In this document: positions 35,801 to 45,284 of the stretch, one piece after another
Layout of the letters: each line of letters opens with the position of its first letter
How positions within the stretch are numbered: the stretch's first letter is position 1
Source: Brevundimonas vesicularis
GTDB lineage: Bacteria; Pseudomonadota; Alphaproteobacteria; Caulobacterales; Caulobacteraceae
Assembly (NCBI RefSeq): GCF_014204545.1
Contig: NZ_JACHLJ010000001.1
Location: 372,001-436,000 of the forward strand
Direction of reading: 5' to 3'
DNA length: 64,000 nt
Position numbers and translations under genes: made by a program
The notes under the pieces: generated by a model
The model's database searches: none
Seen by the model: the letters and a program-made list of their open reading frames with translations, nothing else
What the model was told of the DNA's origin: nothing

Positions 35801-37629
35801 CACGCGATCCTCAGCGTGGCGACGAAAGTGGCTCCGACGTCCTCGTCGACCAAGTCGAGTTCGCCGCCGAAACCGGCGATCAAATCTCGACAGATGACCA
35901 GACCCAAGCCGAGGCCATTTGCGCGTGTGGTGACAAAGGGGGTGAACAGTTGGGCGCGCACAGCGGGCGGGACGCCGGGACCATTGTCGGAAATGCTCAA
36001 TCGAACACGGTCCCTATCCCGCGAGACCTTCAGCGTTAGTCGCGGCCGATCGCAGCCTTCAAGCGCTTCTGAGGCGTTCTTGACCAGATTGACGATCACC
36101 TGTTCCAGGCGGAAGCGGTCGGCGCGCACTGTGACGTCTGCGTCGCCTTCGCGGATCAATTCCACGCCGCCCTCGTCCAATCGGCCGCGCGTCAGCAGCA
36201 GGGCGCCGTGGATCGCGTCCTCCAGACGGACGATGCCAATTTTGGGATCTGACTTTCTGGAAAAGACCCTCAGGCCTTCGGTGATCGCGCCGATCCGCTG
36301 GGTCAGGTCGCTGATCCGCGCCAACGCGCCACGCGCCTTGGCGGGGTCGTCGCGGTCAAGCAGGACACCGGCGGTCTCTGCCTGGGTCTGGATGGCGGCG
36401 ACGGGTTGGTTGATCTCATGCGCCACACTGGCGACGATCTGCCCCAGGGCGGCGAGTTTGCTGGCTTGAACCAGTTCGTCACGCAGTAGTTCGCGTGCGG
36501 TCTCGGCTCGGCGGCGTTCCTCGATCTGGCGATTAAGGGCGGCATTGGCGTCACGAAGCTCGTGGGTGCGTTCGTCGATCAGCCTTTCCAGCTCCAGCCG
36601 CGCCTCTTCTTCGGCACGGGCGCGGACAAGGGCCTGATGGCGACGACGCAGGAGCACGGCGATGACGCCTGCCAGCAGGGTGACGATCAGGGCCGCAAGC
36701 GCCCGCGCGGTTGCGACGGCCGTCCCAATGGATCCGCGATCCGGCGACAGCAGGTGCAGGGTCCAGCCAGGCGTTTCCGTTGGAATCGTCGCATGCATCC
36801 AGCGTTGCTCACGGCCATCGACCGGAGCCTGGATCAGACGCGGTCGGTCGTTGGAGGGCGTTGTGAAGGGGAGGGGGCGCAGGGCCTCGGGTTGAAGCGT
36901 CTGATCGGTCAGCGTCAGGCGCCGTCGACGTTCGTCCAACGCTTCGGTGGTGCGGAAACGCCATGCCGGCACGCTGGTGATCAGCACGACGCCGCCGGGA
37001 TCGACAACATAGGCCGGCTCACCCGACGCGCGCCATTCGGCCTCCAGAGCGGCGAACTCTACCTTGACCACGACGACGCCCACGGCGGAGCCGCTCGACC
37101 CGTCAACGCGCCGCGCCAGATAGAGTCCGGGTCGGCCGGACACGGTGCCCAAGGCGAAGAACTCCGCCTGGCCCTGGCGCATGGCGTTGATGAAATAGGG
37201 GCGAAACCCGTAGTCGGCGCCGACGAAACTGGTCGGCAGACGCCAGTTGCTGGCGGCGCGTGTCCGGCCGCTGGCGTCGATGATGTAGATGGCGGCGGCC
37301 CGTGTCTGACGCGCCAAAGTCTCAAGTTTAAGGCTGACAGGATCGCCTTTCGCAGTCATCGAGGCGCTTAGCAGGGCGGCGATGTCGGGATCGCTCGCCA
37401 ACGCCAGCGGCAGTGAGCGATGCTTCTCCAGTTCGCTGCGTAGCACGGCCGCGTGCAGGGCGGCCGCCGCCTCTGTCTGCCGAGCCAGTTCGATCTGAGC
37501 GTCACGCCGAGCGACCTCGCCCGCCCCGAAAGCCGCCAGGACGGCGATCGTGAACCAAGCCCCCGCCGTTAACGGCCAACGGGAGCGCCAAGGTTTTCGA
37601 GCCGAGTCTATGACAGGTGAATGCTGCAC
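35800..37629 (-). CDS. dctB: C4-dicarboxylate sensor histidine kinase DctB
   Basis: About 609 aa. N-terminal membrane helix, periplasmic double Cache-type domain (about residues 40-300: AAAIYIIDASGRTRAASNW, YGFRPYFINAMRQGQAEFFALG), second helix (ALAALIVTLLAGVIAVLL), coiled coil, then kinase core with H-box SVAHEINQPVAAIQTQAE, N-box IVNLVKNASEAL, and G-boxes DNGPGVP and GLGLGLVICRDL. The frame is open to a TTG at 37698, but GTG at 37629 is preferred because the two inverted repeats at 37638-37688 would otherwise be coding. Start remains uncertain. Confidence 0.88.
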   Translation of the reverse strand: MQHSPVIDSARKPWRSRWPLTAGAWFTIAVLAAFGAGEVARRDAQIELARQTEAAAALHAAVLRSELEKHRSLPLALASDPDIAALLSASMTAKGDPVSLKLETLARQTRAAAIYIIDASGRTRAASNWRLPTSFVGADYGFRPYFINAMRQGQAEFFALGTVSGRPGLYLARRVDGSSGSAVGVVVVKVEFAALEAEWRASGEPAYVVDPGGVVLITSVPAWRFRTTEALDERRRRLTLTDQTLQPEALRPLPFTTPSNDRPRLIQAPVDGREQRWMHATIPTETPGWTLHLLSPDRGSIGTAVATARALAALIVTLLAGVIAVLLRRRHQALVRARAEEEARLELERLIDERTHELRDANAALNRQIEERRRAETARELLRDELVQASKLAALGQIVASVAHEINQPVAAIQTQAETAGVLLDRDDPAKARGALARISDLTQRIGAITEGLRVFSRKSDPKIGIVRLEDAIHGALLLTRGRLDEGGVELIREGDADVTVRADRFRLEQVIVNLVKNASEALEGCDRPRLTLKVSRDRDRVRLSISDNGPGVPPAVRAQLFTPFVTTRANGLGLGLVICRDLIAGFGGELDLVDEDVGATFVATLRIA

Positions 37630-37637
37630 ATTCCCAG

Positions 37638-37655
37638 TGTGCGGATAATCGCACG
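37638..37655. promoter_or_regulatory. putative DctD-binding site 1
   Basis: TGTGCGGATAATCGCACG, an inverted repeat of GTGCG/CGCAC. It resembles the TGTGCGG-N4-CCGCACA type sequence that I recall for tandem rhizobial DctD sites upstream of dctA (14 of 18 positions). About 230 bases upstream of the dctA start. Confidence 0.55.
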
Positions 37656-37670
37656 TAAGGGCCAGTCGCC

Positions 37671-37688
37671 TGGGTGAAAAACCGCACA
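37671..37688. promoter_or_regulatory. putative DctD-binding site 2
   Basis: TGGGTGAAAAACCGCACA: intact right half CCGCACA and degenerate left half. Its centre lies 33 bases from that of site 1, three helical turns, as expected for cooperative tandem activator sites. Confidence 0.5.
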
Positions 37689-37807
37689 AATATCTCAATC
37701 AACTCTCCCGCTTTTGTAGAAAGTGCCGGTTTATCATAGAGATGGCGGCATTAGATCAATCGCTTTCGCGGTGAGTGTTCTCGTTGGAAGCTCTATCGAA
37801 CGGAGCG

Positions 37808-37824
37808 TGGCGAAGACCGCGCCC
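37808..37824 (+). promoter_or_regulatory. candidate sigma54 promoter of dctA
   Basis: TGGCGAAGACCGCGCCC has GG and GC ten bases apart (37809-37810, 37821-37822), the minimal -24/-12 element, and would start RNA near 37834, 35 bases before dctA. The core pattern is common in GC-rich DNA, so this is weak on its own. Confidence 0.3.
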
Positions 37825-37868
37825 ATCGAGGAGACTGCGGGATCACCCCCGCACATCAGGAGCCCTTC

Positions 37869-39224
37869 GTGATCTCAGTCCCGTCCGAGGCCGCGCCGGT
37901 CGTTCGCCGGCCGTTCTATCGCCACCTGTATTTCCAGGTGCTGATCGCCATCGCGCTCGGCGCCTTGATCGGTCACTTCTGGCCGACCTTCGGTGAGAGC
38001 CTGAAGCCGCTGGGCGACGGATTCATCAAACTGGTGAAGATGGTCATCGCGCCGGTGATCTTCCTGACCATTGTGACCGGCATCGCCGGCATGCGTGATC
38101 TTGGAAGTGTCGGTCGCGTCGCCGCCAAGGCCTTCGCATACTTCCTGGTCTTCTCGACCCTGGCTCTGATCGTTGGCCTGATCATCGCCAATCTGGTGCG
38201 TCCGGGCCATGGTCTGAACATCGACCCGGCGACGTTGAACGCCGGCGCTGTCGAACAGTATGCCGCCGCCGCGCACGAGAGCACGATTGTCGGCTTCCTG
38301 ATGGGCGTCATCCCCGACACGCTGGTCAGCGCCTTCTCGACCGGAAACATTCTGCAGGTTCTGTTCGTGTCGATCCTGTTCGGCCTCGCCCTGGCGTTGG
38401 TAGGAGAGCGGGCCCAGCCGGTGGTCGACCTTTTCGAGACGCTTAGTCTTGCTGTGTTCAAGCTGGTCGCCATCGTGATGAAGGCCGCGCCCATCGGCGC
38501 CTTCGGAGCCTTCGCTTTCACGATCGGCGCTTATGGCATCGCATCGATCGCCAATCTGGCCGCCTTGATCGTGACCTTCTACGTCACTGCGATCATCTTC
38601 GTCGTGGGCGTGCTGGGTCTGGTGGGCGTCGCCAACGGCTTCAACATTCTCAAGCTGATCCGCTACCTCAAGGAAGAGCTTCTGCTGGTGCTGGGCACTT
38701 CCAGTTCAGAGGCGGCCTTGCCCAGCCTGATCTCCAAGATGGAACGTGCGGGCGCCGCCAAGTCGGTCGTCGGCCTGGTCGTGCCGACCGGCTATTCGTT
38801 CAATCTGGACGGCACCAACATCTATATGACGATGGCGGCTCTGTTTATCGCTCAGGCGCTGAACATCGAACTCACCATCTGGCAGCAGATCACGCTTCTG
38901 CTGGTCGCCATGCTTAGCTCAAAAGGCGCGGCGGGCATCACGGGCGCGGGCTTCATCACCTTGGCGGCGACCCTGTCGGTCGTGCCGGATGTGCCAGTCG
39001 CCGGCATGGCGCTGATCCTGGGCATCGACCGCTTCATGAGCGAATGCCGGGCCCTGACCAACTTCATCGGCAACGCCGTGGCCACCATCGTCGTGGCCCG
39101 CTGGGAAAACGCGCTGGATCGCGACGCCCTGACGGCCGCGCTGGACGGACATCCCTTGCCGGTGGCGGCGCTGCCCGACCCTGCGGCGGGGCCTGGAGAC
39201 GATCTGGTTCTCGCCAAGGACTGA
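37869..39224 (+). CDS. dctA: C4-dicarboxylate/H+ or Na+ symporter DctA
   Basis: 451 aa, DAACS family with eight membrane helices and two re-entrant loops. Signature [21 protein letters not shown] (shown in part) and the [20 protein letters not shown] transport motif, then [15 protein letters not shown]. Imports succinate, fumarate and malate. Start is GTG with AGGAG at proper spacing. It is divergent from dctBD and followed after 62 bases by a TonB-dependent receptor and a hydrolase on the same strand, which suggests a shared uptake route. Confidence 0.95.
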   Translation: MISVPSEAAPVVRRPFYRHLYFQVLIAIALGALIGHFWPTFGESLKPLGDGFIKLVKMVIAPVIFLTIVTGIAGMRDLGSVGRVAAKAFAYFLVFSTLALIVGLIIANLVRPGHGLNIDPATLNAGAVEQYAAAAHESTIVGFLMGVIPDTLVSAFSTGNILQVLFVSILFGLALALVGERAQPVVDLFETLSLAVFKLVAIVMKAAPIGAFGAFAFTIGAYGIASIANLAALIVTFYVTAIIFVVGVLGLVGVANGFNILKLIRYLKEELLLVLGTSSSEAALPSLISKMERAGAAKSVVGLVVPTGYSFNLDGTNIYMTMAALFIAQALNIELTIWQQITLLLVAMLSSKGAAGITGAGFITLAATLSVVPDVPVAGMALILGIDRFMSECRALTNFIGNAVATIVVARWENALDRDALTAALDGHPLPVAALPDPAAGPGDDLVLAKD

Positions 39225-39286
39225 CGGCGAGAACGACTTTTGAATGACGGGACCGCCGACATAACGACGGCCCGGGAGGAGGAAAC

Positions 39287-42200
39287 ATGAAGATGCAATC
39301 CAAGTTCGCACTGATGGCGGGCGCGGCCTCGGCTGTCCTGCTGATCTCGGCGGGAGCGGCTCTGGCTCAGGAGGCCACGCCTCAATCCACTCCAGCGCAG
39401 GAGGGCGAGGCGGCGCAGGTCGAGGACATCGTCGTCGTCGGCTCTCAAATCCGCGGCGCCTCCACCACGGCGGCTCTGCCGGTGACCGTCGTCACGCAGG
39501 AAGAAATCATCGCGACTGGGGCCGTCAGCGGTGATGATCTGCTGCGGTCCATTCCCCAGATGGGCGATGTGCTGTTCTCCAGCGCCAACAATCCTCAAAC
39601 CTCAAACGCCGCGCGAGGCGACGTCAACTCGGTCAATCTGCGCTCGCTCGGGGTGGGTAACACCCTGGTGCTCTTGAACGGACGTCGGATCGTTCAGCAC
39701 CCCACCAGCCAAGGGACGTCAGACACCGGCACGGTGCCTGTGCTCAGCTACAACTCCAACGCCATTCCGGTCTCTGGGTTGGAGCGGTTGGAGGTTCTGC
39801 TGGACGGCGCCGCCGCCATCTATGGCGCGGACGCTGTCGCGGGCGTCGTGAACACTGTGCTCCAGAAGGATTTCGACGGCTTGGAGATGAAGGCCCAGTA
39901 CGGCGGCGCCGAGGGCACGCATCGCCGAGAGTTCACCTTCGGGATGTTCGCAGGCAAGGATTTCGAGCGGAGCAATCTGTCGGGCTTCCTCGACTACACC
40001 AACCGCACCGCCCAGCAGGCCAGCGACGAGCCCTATACCGCCTCTGACGACCGTCGCAGCCTGTTCGCCAACGTTCCGGGCTATGAGAATTCGACCGACA
40101 CCGATGGGCGCTCCTCCTATACAGCCTGGGCCAACTTCCAGACGCCGTTCCAGGTCCGTCGAGGCACGACAGCACTGACGACCGGCGCCGGAGCCTTTCA
40201 CAATCAGCCTTCCAGCTTCGGCTGCACCGCGCCGGTCGGCGGTGATGTGTGCTTGGCCAGCGGCAACATCAGCTACAGCGGCGCCGGCCGCGAGTTGCGC
40301 TATGATGGCGCCAAGGGCACGACCCAGTCGCCGGATATTGAACGGTTGAACCTGTTCGTGTCGGGTCATTACGATCTCGACAACGGCGTGACGGCCTTTG
40401 GCGAACTCGGCTATTACACAGCGTCGACCCAGAACATTCAGCCGCCGACCATTTTGCTGAACCCGCTCTGGATCCCAGCCAGCAACTACTGGAATCCGTT
40501 CGGCCCCGTCACCTTTGCCGACGGGACGCGTAATCCCAATCGTCTCGCTGGCCTGACAAACGTCCCGGCAAGCGGCACGGCCGTTAAGCTGGTTCGTTAT
40601 CGCTTCAACGATCTGGGCGCCCAGGTGGTGGATGTCGACAACTGGCAGTCACGCTTCTTGGGCGGCCTGCGGGGCGAATGGCGCGGCTTCGATTGGGAAA
40701 GCGCGCTGCTGTATTCGGAAGCCGAGGCCACCGACAGCTCGAACGCCGTCAATCTGACCGCGCTTCAGGCCAATCTCGCCCTGTCGACGCCCGACGCCTA
40801 CAATCCGTTCAGCGGCGGATGTGTGAACGACACCAGCTTCGGCGACTGCACACCCAGTTCTCAGGCCGCAATCGACGCCATCACGACCGACCTGACGCGG
40901 GTGTCCAAGACCACGCTGGCGCTGTGGGACTTCAAGGTCAGCCGTCCCGATGTCTTCACCCTGCCGGGCGGACCTATCGGTATGGCCTTGGGCGTCGAGG
41001 CGCGCCGTGAGACCCAGCGTGACGACCGCGACGCCGATCTGGACGGCACCAACATCTTCCGCGACAGCGTGTCGGGCGAGATCAGCCAGTCCAACATCGC
41101 CGCGGTCAGTTCAAACCCCGATACCTACGGCAAGCGCGAGGTCTATTCGGCCTATGTCGAGTTCGCGGTGCCTGTCGTTTCGCCGGAGATGAACATCCCG
41201 CTGGTTCGCAGCCTCGATTTCCAACTGGCCGGTCGATACGAGCACTATTCCGACTTCGGCGATGTGGCCAAGCCCAAGATCGCCATGGCCTGGGACCTGG
41301 TCGAAGGCGTGCGCGTCCGAGGCTCGTATTCCGAGGGTTTCCGCGCGCCGAACCTGGAACAGACCAACGCGGCGCAGTATGGGCGTCTGTCGACCAATAA
41401 CGACTACATCCGCTGCGAGGCCGATCTGCGCCTGGGTCGGATCACCAACTTCAACCAATGTTCGCAACCCGCCAGCGCCTCGCTGCTGGTGTCGGGCAAT
41501 CCCGAGCTTCAGCCCGAGGAAAGCACCAACCAGTCCATCGGCCTGGTGTTGCAGCCCTGGTTCATTCCCGAGCAGTTCGGCCGCTTCACCTTCACGCTCG
41601 ACCGCTGGAAGATCGAGCAGGAGAAGATCGTCGGTCTGCTGGGCGCGCAGTCGAACGTCGTGCTGGACTATCTGAACATCCTGAACGGCACGCGGAACGA
41701 CAACGTCAACCGTGCGGCGGTGACGGCCGACGATATCGCCTTCTTCCAGGGCAGCGGGATCACGCCTGTCGGACAGATCGTCTCGGTCGAAGATCAGTTC
41801 ATCAATCTGCTGCCGCAGACGGTGGAGGGGCTAGACATCGGTCTTCAATGGCGGCTGCACGGCACGCCGTGGGGCAACTTCCGCGCCAGCGTGAATGCGG
41901 CGCATTTGATGAAGTTCGATCGTTCACCTGGCCCCTTGGTCGAGTCGCTGTTCGCGGCGCGTGAAGCCGGTCAGATCAATGCGAATACGCCGCTGCCGAT
42001 CTCTCAGACCTTGCTGGCGCGCAACGGCCGGCCGGAATGGCGGGTGACGGGCTCGTTCACCTGGTCGCAGGGTCCTTGGCAGGTAGGCGCATTCACCCAA
42101 TACAATAGCGACGTCACCGAGACCGGCTTCCTCAGCGCCCAGGGCGACCCCTGGCAGGTCGATAGCCAGATCACCGGCAATCTGTATGGTCAGTATGAGT

Positions 42201-42358
42201 TCGGCGACAACGCCGGCTTCGCGTCGGGCACAACGGTTCGCCTCGGCGCGCGCAACATCACTGACGAACAGCCGCCGCTGACTTCGTCGGGCTATCTGGG
42301 TGCGCTCTACAATCCCTACGGCCGCTACTGGTACGCCAACATCTCCAAGACGTTTTAA
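39287..42358 (+). CDS. TonB-dependent outer-membrane receptor
   Basis: 1023 aa. Signal peptide MKMQSKFALMAGAASAVLL ending near ALAQ; TonB-box-like EDIVVVGSQI at about residue 45; plug domain with VTVVTQEEIIATG, NSVNLRSLGVGNTLVLLNGRR and DGAAAIYGADAVAGVVN; a barrel of about 800 residues with the usual SYSEGFRAPNLEQ motif and terminal aromatic residue (ISKTF). The ATG follows a strong GGAGGAGG. Caulobacterales use many such receptors for sugars, peptides and aromatic compounds; the ligand here is unknown. The hydrolase gene starts 14 bases downstream. Confidence 0.92.
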   Translation: MKMQSKFALMAGAASAVLLISAGAALAQEATPQSTPAQEGEAAQVEDIVVVGSQIRGASTTAALPVTVVTQEEIIATGAVSGDDLLRSIPQMGDVLFSSANNPQTSNAARGDVNSVNLRSLGVGNTLVLLNGRRIVQHPTSQGTSDTGTVPVLSYNSNAIPVSGLERLEVLLDGAAAIYGADAVAGVVNTVLQKDFDGLEMKAQYGGAEGTHRREFTFGMFAGKDFERSNLSGFLDYTNRTAQQASDEPYTASDDRRSLFANVPGYENSTDTDGRSSYTAWANFQTPFQVRRGTTALTTGAGAFHNQPSSFGCTAPVGGDVCLASGNISYSGAGRELRYDGAKGTTQSPDIERLNLFVSGHYDLDNGVTAFGELGYYTASTQNIQPPTILLNPLWIPASNYWNPFGPVTFADGTRNPNRLAGLTNVPASGTAVKLVRYRFNDLGAQVVDVDNWQSRFLGGLRGEWRGFDWESALLYSEAEATDSSNAVNLTALQANLALSTPDAYNPFSGGCVNDTSFGDCTPSSQAAIDAITTDLTRVSKTTLALWDFKVSRPDVFTLPGGPIGMALGVEARRETQRDDRDADLDGTNIFRDSVSGEISQSNIAAVSSNPDTYGKREVYSAYVEFAVPVVSPEMNIPLVRSLDFQLAGRYEHYSDFGDVAKPKIAMAWDLVEGVRVRGSYSEGFRAPNLEQTNAAQYGRLSTNNDYIRCEADLRLGRITNFNQCSQPASASLLVSGNPELQPEESTNQSIGLVLQPWFIPEQFGRFTFTLDRWKIEQEKIVGLLGAQSNVVLDYLNILNGTRNDNVNRAAVTADDIAFFQGSGITPVGQIVSVEDQFINLLPQTVEGLDIGLQWRLHGTPWGNFRASVNAAHLMKFDRSPGPLVESLFAAREAGQINANTPLPISQTLLARNGRPEWRVTGSFTWSQGPWQVGAFTQYNSDVTETGFLSAQGDPWQVDSQITGNLYGQYEFGDNAGFASGTTVRLGARNITDEQPPLTSSGYLGALYNPYGRYWYANISKTF

Positions 42359-42372
42359 GAGGGGAGGGCGCG

Positions 42373-43725
42373 ATGACCGACCGTCTCGTTGGATCTCTGG
42401 GGGCGCTGGTCGCCGCCTGGGCCGGCATCGCGCCGATGACGCGAGCGCAGGAAACGCAGACTGCCGTCCTGGCGGCTGTCGATCCTGCCCCCGCGCCAGC
42501 TGATTGCCCGGACTTCGTGCCGCAGCAGACGCGGTGCTGGTCGGGCAGGGCGGTCAAGGGCGGCTATTATTGGATCGCCGTCCCTCAGGACTGGAATGGA
42601 TCCCTGATCGTTCACGCGCATGGCGGACCCCGCACCAGCGCACCAGAACCGAACGATCCGCTGGAGGACATGGAGCGTTTCTCCATGACGGTGAAGGAAG
42701 GCTTCGCCTGGGCGGGCTCGACCTATCGCCGTGGGGGCTATGGCGTGCGGATGGCGGCGGAAGACACGGATGATCTGCGCCAGATTTTCTGGAATGCCTT
42801 CGGCAGGCCACGTCGAACTCTGTTGCATGGCCAGTCCTGGGGCGGAAACGTCGCGGCCAAGACGGCTGAGCTCTACGCCCGCGATGCCGAGGGACAGGTG
42901 GTGTGGGACGGCGTCGTCCTGACCAATGGCGTAATCGGCGGCGGGACCCGCACCTACCGTTTTCGCGCCGATTTGAGAGCGGTCTATCAGTTCTACTGCA
43001 ACAACCATCCACTTCCGAACGAGCCCCAGTATCCGCTGTGGCAGGGGCTGCCGCTAGACAGCGATCTGAACCGGGCGCAGCTGGCGGAGCGGGTCAAGAC
43101 CTGCACTGGCGTGGGCCTGCCGCTTGCCGAGAGGTCGGCTGAGCAGAAGCGCAATCTTGCGGACATCCTGGCCGTGACGGGCGTGAATGAGGAACAGTTG
43201 GTTGCGCATCTGGCCTGGGCGACCTTCCTGTTCCGCGACATGGTTTTGCGCCGTCTTGACGGGCTGAACCCCTTCGACAACAGCCATACGGTTTATCAGG
43301 GTTCTCACGACGACGAGGCGTTGAACGCAGGCGTTCAGCGTTTCGCCGCTGATCCGATGGGTGTGGCGCGCTTGGCCTACGACGCCGATCTCAGCGGTCT
43401 GATCGTGGCGCCGACGCTGACGATTCACGCCAAGAATGATGCGACGGCCTTTGTCTCCAACGACGCGCTTTACCGGGAGACGGTCGCCGCGGCGGGACGA
43501 TCGGACCTATTGGTCCAGACGTTCACGGACGAGTCGGAACATAGCCGCCTGTCGCCGCCAGAGTACGTCGGTCTTTTCCAGGCGCTGATGCGATGGCTGG
43601 ACGAGGGCGTGAAGCCTACGCCCGCTGACGTGGCCATGCTGTGTCAGGTGGCGGCTCCACGCTATGAGGACGGCTGTCATTTCGACACCACGTTCGAGCC
43701 GTCGACGGACAGCCGCGCCAACTGA
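42373..43725 (+). CDS. secreted alpha/beta hydrolase
   Basis: 450 aa. A signal peptide (about residues 1-25, ending MTRAQ) suggests a periplasmic location. The nucleophile elbow is GQSWGG (Ser155), the oxyanion strand IVHAHGG, and the likely acid and base are in IHAKNDATAF and ESEHSRL. Ester or amide hydrolysis is expected. It may cleave the substrate brought in by the adjacent TonB receptor; if a carboxylate is released, DctA could import it. Good GGGGAGGG before the ATG. Hairpin terminator follows. Confidence 0.82.
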   Translation: MTDRLVGSLGALVAAWAGIAPMTRAQETQTAVLAAVDPAPAPADCPDFVPQQTRCWSGRAVKGGYYWIAVPQDWNGSLIVHAHGGPRTSAPEPNDPLEDMERFSMTVKEGFAWAGSTYRRGGYGVRMAAEDTDDLRQIFWNAFGRPRRTLLHGQSWGGNVAAKTAELYARDAEGQVVWDGVVLTNGVIGGGTRTYRFRADLRAVYQFYCNNHPLPNEPQYPLWQGLPLDSDLNRAQLAERVKTCTGVGLPLAERSAEQKRNLADILAVTGVNEEQLVAHLAWATFLFRDMVLRRLDGLNPFDNSHTVYQGSHDDEALNAGVQRFAADPMGVARLAYDADLSGLIVAPTLTIHAKNDATAFVSNDALYRETVAAAGRSDLLVQTFTDESEHSRLSPPEYVGLFQALMRWLDEGVKPTPADVAMLCQVAAPRYEDGCHFDTTFEPSTDSRAN

Positions 43726-43764
43726 AGCTGCCGCTTCACTTCACAACGATCTGCCCCAAACGCA

Positions 43765-43800
43765 ACACGGCCCGCAGGCGACTGCAGGCCGTGTCTTTCT
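43765..43800. terminator. terminator between convergent hydrolase and MFS genes
   Basis: ACACGGCCCGCAG / CTGCAGGCCGTGT with one mismatch and loop GCGA, followed by CTTTCT on the plus strand. Suited to end transcription from both sides. Confidence 0.75.
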
Positions 43801-43817
43801 GTGTGTGACCTGAAAGA

Positions 43818-45170
43818 TCAGGCCGTCTTGGCGCGGTCCTTATCGGAGGAACTGCGGGCCAGTTCGCGGTTCAGCCACAGGGCCACAAGGGTGCAGATGG
43901 CGCCCGACAGCAGATAGGCGCCGGCGGCTATCAGGCCGAACTGGCTGGAGATCCACAGGGCCGCCAAGGGCGCAAAGCCCGCGCCGAACAACCAGGCCAG
44001 GTCCGAGGTCAGGGCCGAGGAGGTATAGCGGTTCGTCAGGCTGAAGCTGGAAGCCACCGGGCCAGAGGCCTGGCCGAACGACAGGCCGAGCAGGATGAAG
44101 CCGGAGATCATGAAGGTCAGCTCGCCGGCCGGGCCGCCGTTCAGCAGTTGCGGCGCAAAGCCCGAGAAGGCGGCGATGCCGGCGGCCGTGATCGCCAGCA
44201 AGGTGCGGCGGCCGTAGCGGTCGGCCAGAATGCCCGATGCGAGGATGGCCAGCAGACCGAAGACCGCGCCCACCATCTCGATCAGCAGGAAGCGGACCGG
44301 CGTTTCCTTGGTGAACAGGAACACCCACGACAGAGGGAAGACGGTGACCATGTGGAACATGGCGAAGCTGGCGAGCGGAGCAAAGGCGCCGATGGCGATC
44401 TTCGGGCCTTCGTCGCGCAGGGCCTGGGTGATCGGCGTAGGCTGAAGCTCGCGCGTTTCGAACAGCTTCTGGAAGGCTGGCGTCACCACGATGCGCAGAC
44501 GTGCGAACAGGGCCACGACGTTGATGGCGAAGGCCACGAAGAACGGATAGCGCCAGCCCCAGTCCAGGAAGTCGGGCGCCGAGAGCGTGTTCAGGAAGAA
44601 GGCGAACAGGGCCGAGGCGACCAGTAGGCCGATGGGCGCGCCCAGTTGCGGGATCATCGCGTACCAACCGCGCTTCTTCTCGGGCGCGTTCAGCGCGAGA
44701 AGCGAGGCCAGACCGTCCCAGGTGCCGCCCAGGGCGACGCCCTGGCCGATACGTGTCAGGGCCAGCAGAACCGGCGCCCACATGCCAATGCTCTCATATC
44801 CGGGGATGAAGGCGACCGACACGGTGGAGGTGCCCAGCAGCAACAGGGCGGTCGTCAGCTTCGCGCCGCGTCCGAACTTGCGGTCGATGGCGATGAACAG
44901 GACGGTGCCCAACGGCCGGGCCAGGAAAGCCAGGGCGAAGACGGCGAAGGAGAGCAGGGTGCCGCCCACCGGGCCGGCATAGGGGAAGATCAACTGCGGG
45001 AAAACGACCACCGAAGCGATGGCGTAAACAAAGAAGTCGAAAAACTCGGAAGTTCGGCCGATAATGACGCCGATGGCGATCTCGCCGGCGTCAACCTTGC
45101 CATGATCCGTGTGAAGGGCGGCGGCGTCGCGTTCCAGCGACTCTGACGAAGGGGTCGTCGAGGCGGACAT
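43818..45170 (-). CDS. MFS transporter, metabolite:H+ symporter (MHS) type
   Basis: 450 aa with 12 membrane helices. The start VDAGEIAIGVIIGRTSEFFDFFVYAIAS, abbreviated, and the loop FARPLGTVLFIAIDRKFGRG (LARPLG--LFG--D--GR pattern) are typical of the MHS family, which moves citrate, dicarboxylates, shikimate or betaines. A second loop ILADRYGRR lies after helix 8. ATG at 45170; the longer open frame to 45332 is unsupported. Divergent from cyoA. Substrate unknown; proximity to dctA suggests an organic acid. Confidence 0.85.
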   Translation of the reverse strand: MSASTTPSSESLERDAAALHTDHGKVDAGEIAIGVIIGRTSEFFDFFVYAIASVVVFPQLIFPYAGPVGGTLLSFAVFALAFLARPLGTVLFIAIDRKFGRGAKLTTALLLLGTSTVSVAFIPGYESIGMWAPVLLALTRIGQGVALGGTWDGLASLLALNAPEKKRGWYAMIPQLGAPIGLLVASALFAFFLNTLSAPDFLDWGWRYPFFVAFAINVVALFARLRIVVTPAFQKLFETRELQPTPITQALRDEGPKIAIGAFAPLASFAMFHMVTVFPLSWVFLFTKETPVRFLLIEMVGAVFGLLAILASGILADRYGRRTLLAITAAGIAAFSGFAPQLLNGGPAGELTFMISGFILLGLSFGQASGPVASSFSLTNRYTSSALTSDLAWLFGAGFAPLAALWISSQFGLIAAGAYLLSGAICTLVALWLNRELARSSSDKDRAKTA

Positions 45171-45284
45171 GGGCTTGGTCGCTCCGTGTGAGACTGAATT
45201 ATCGGCCGTACGGCAGGTCGCCGCATTATGACCGGGCGGCCTTTGCGATGAAAGCGGCCTCATGAGGATAGGACATATTGCCCA

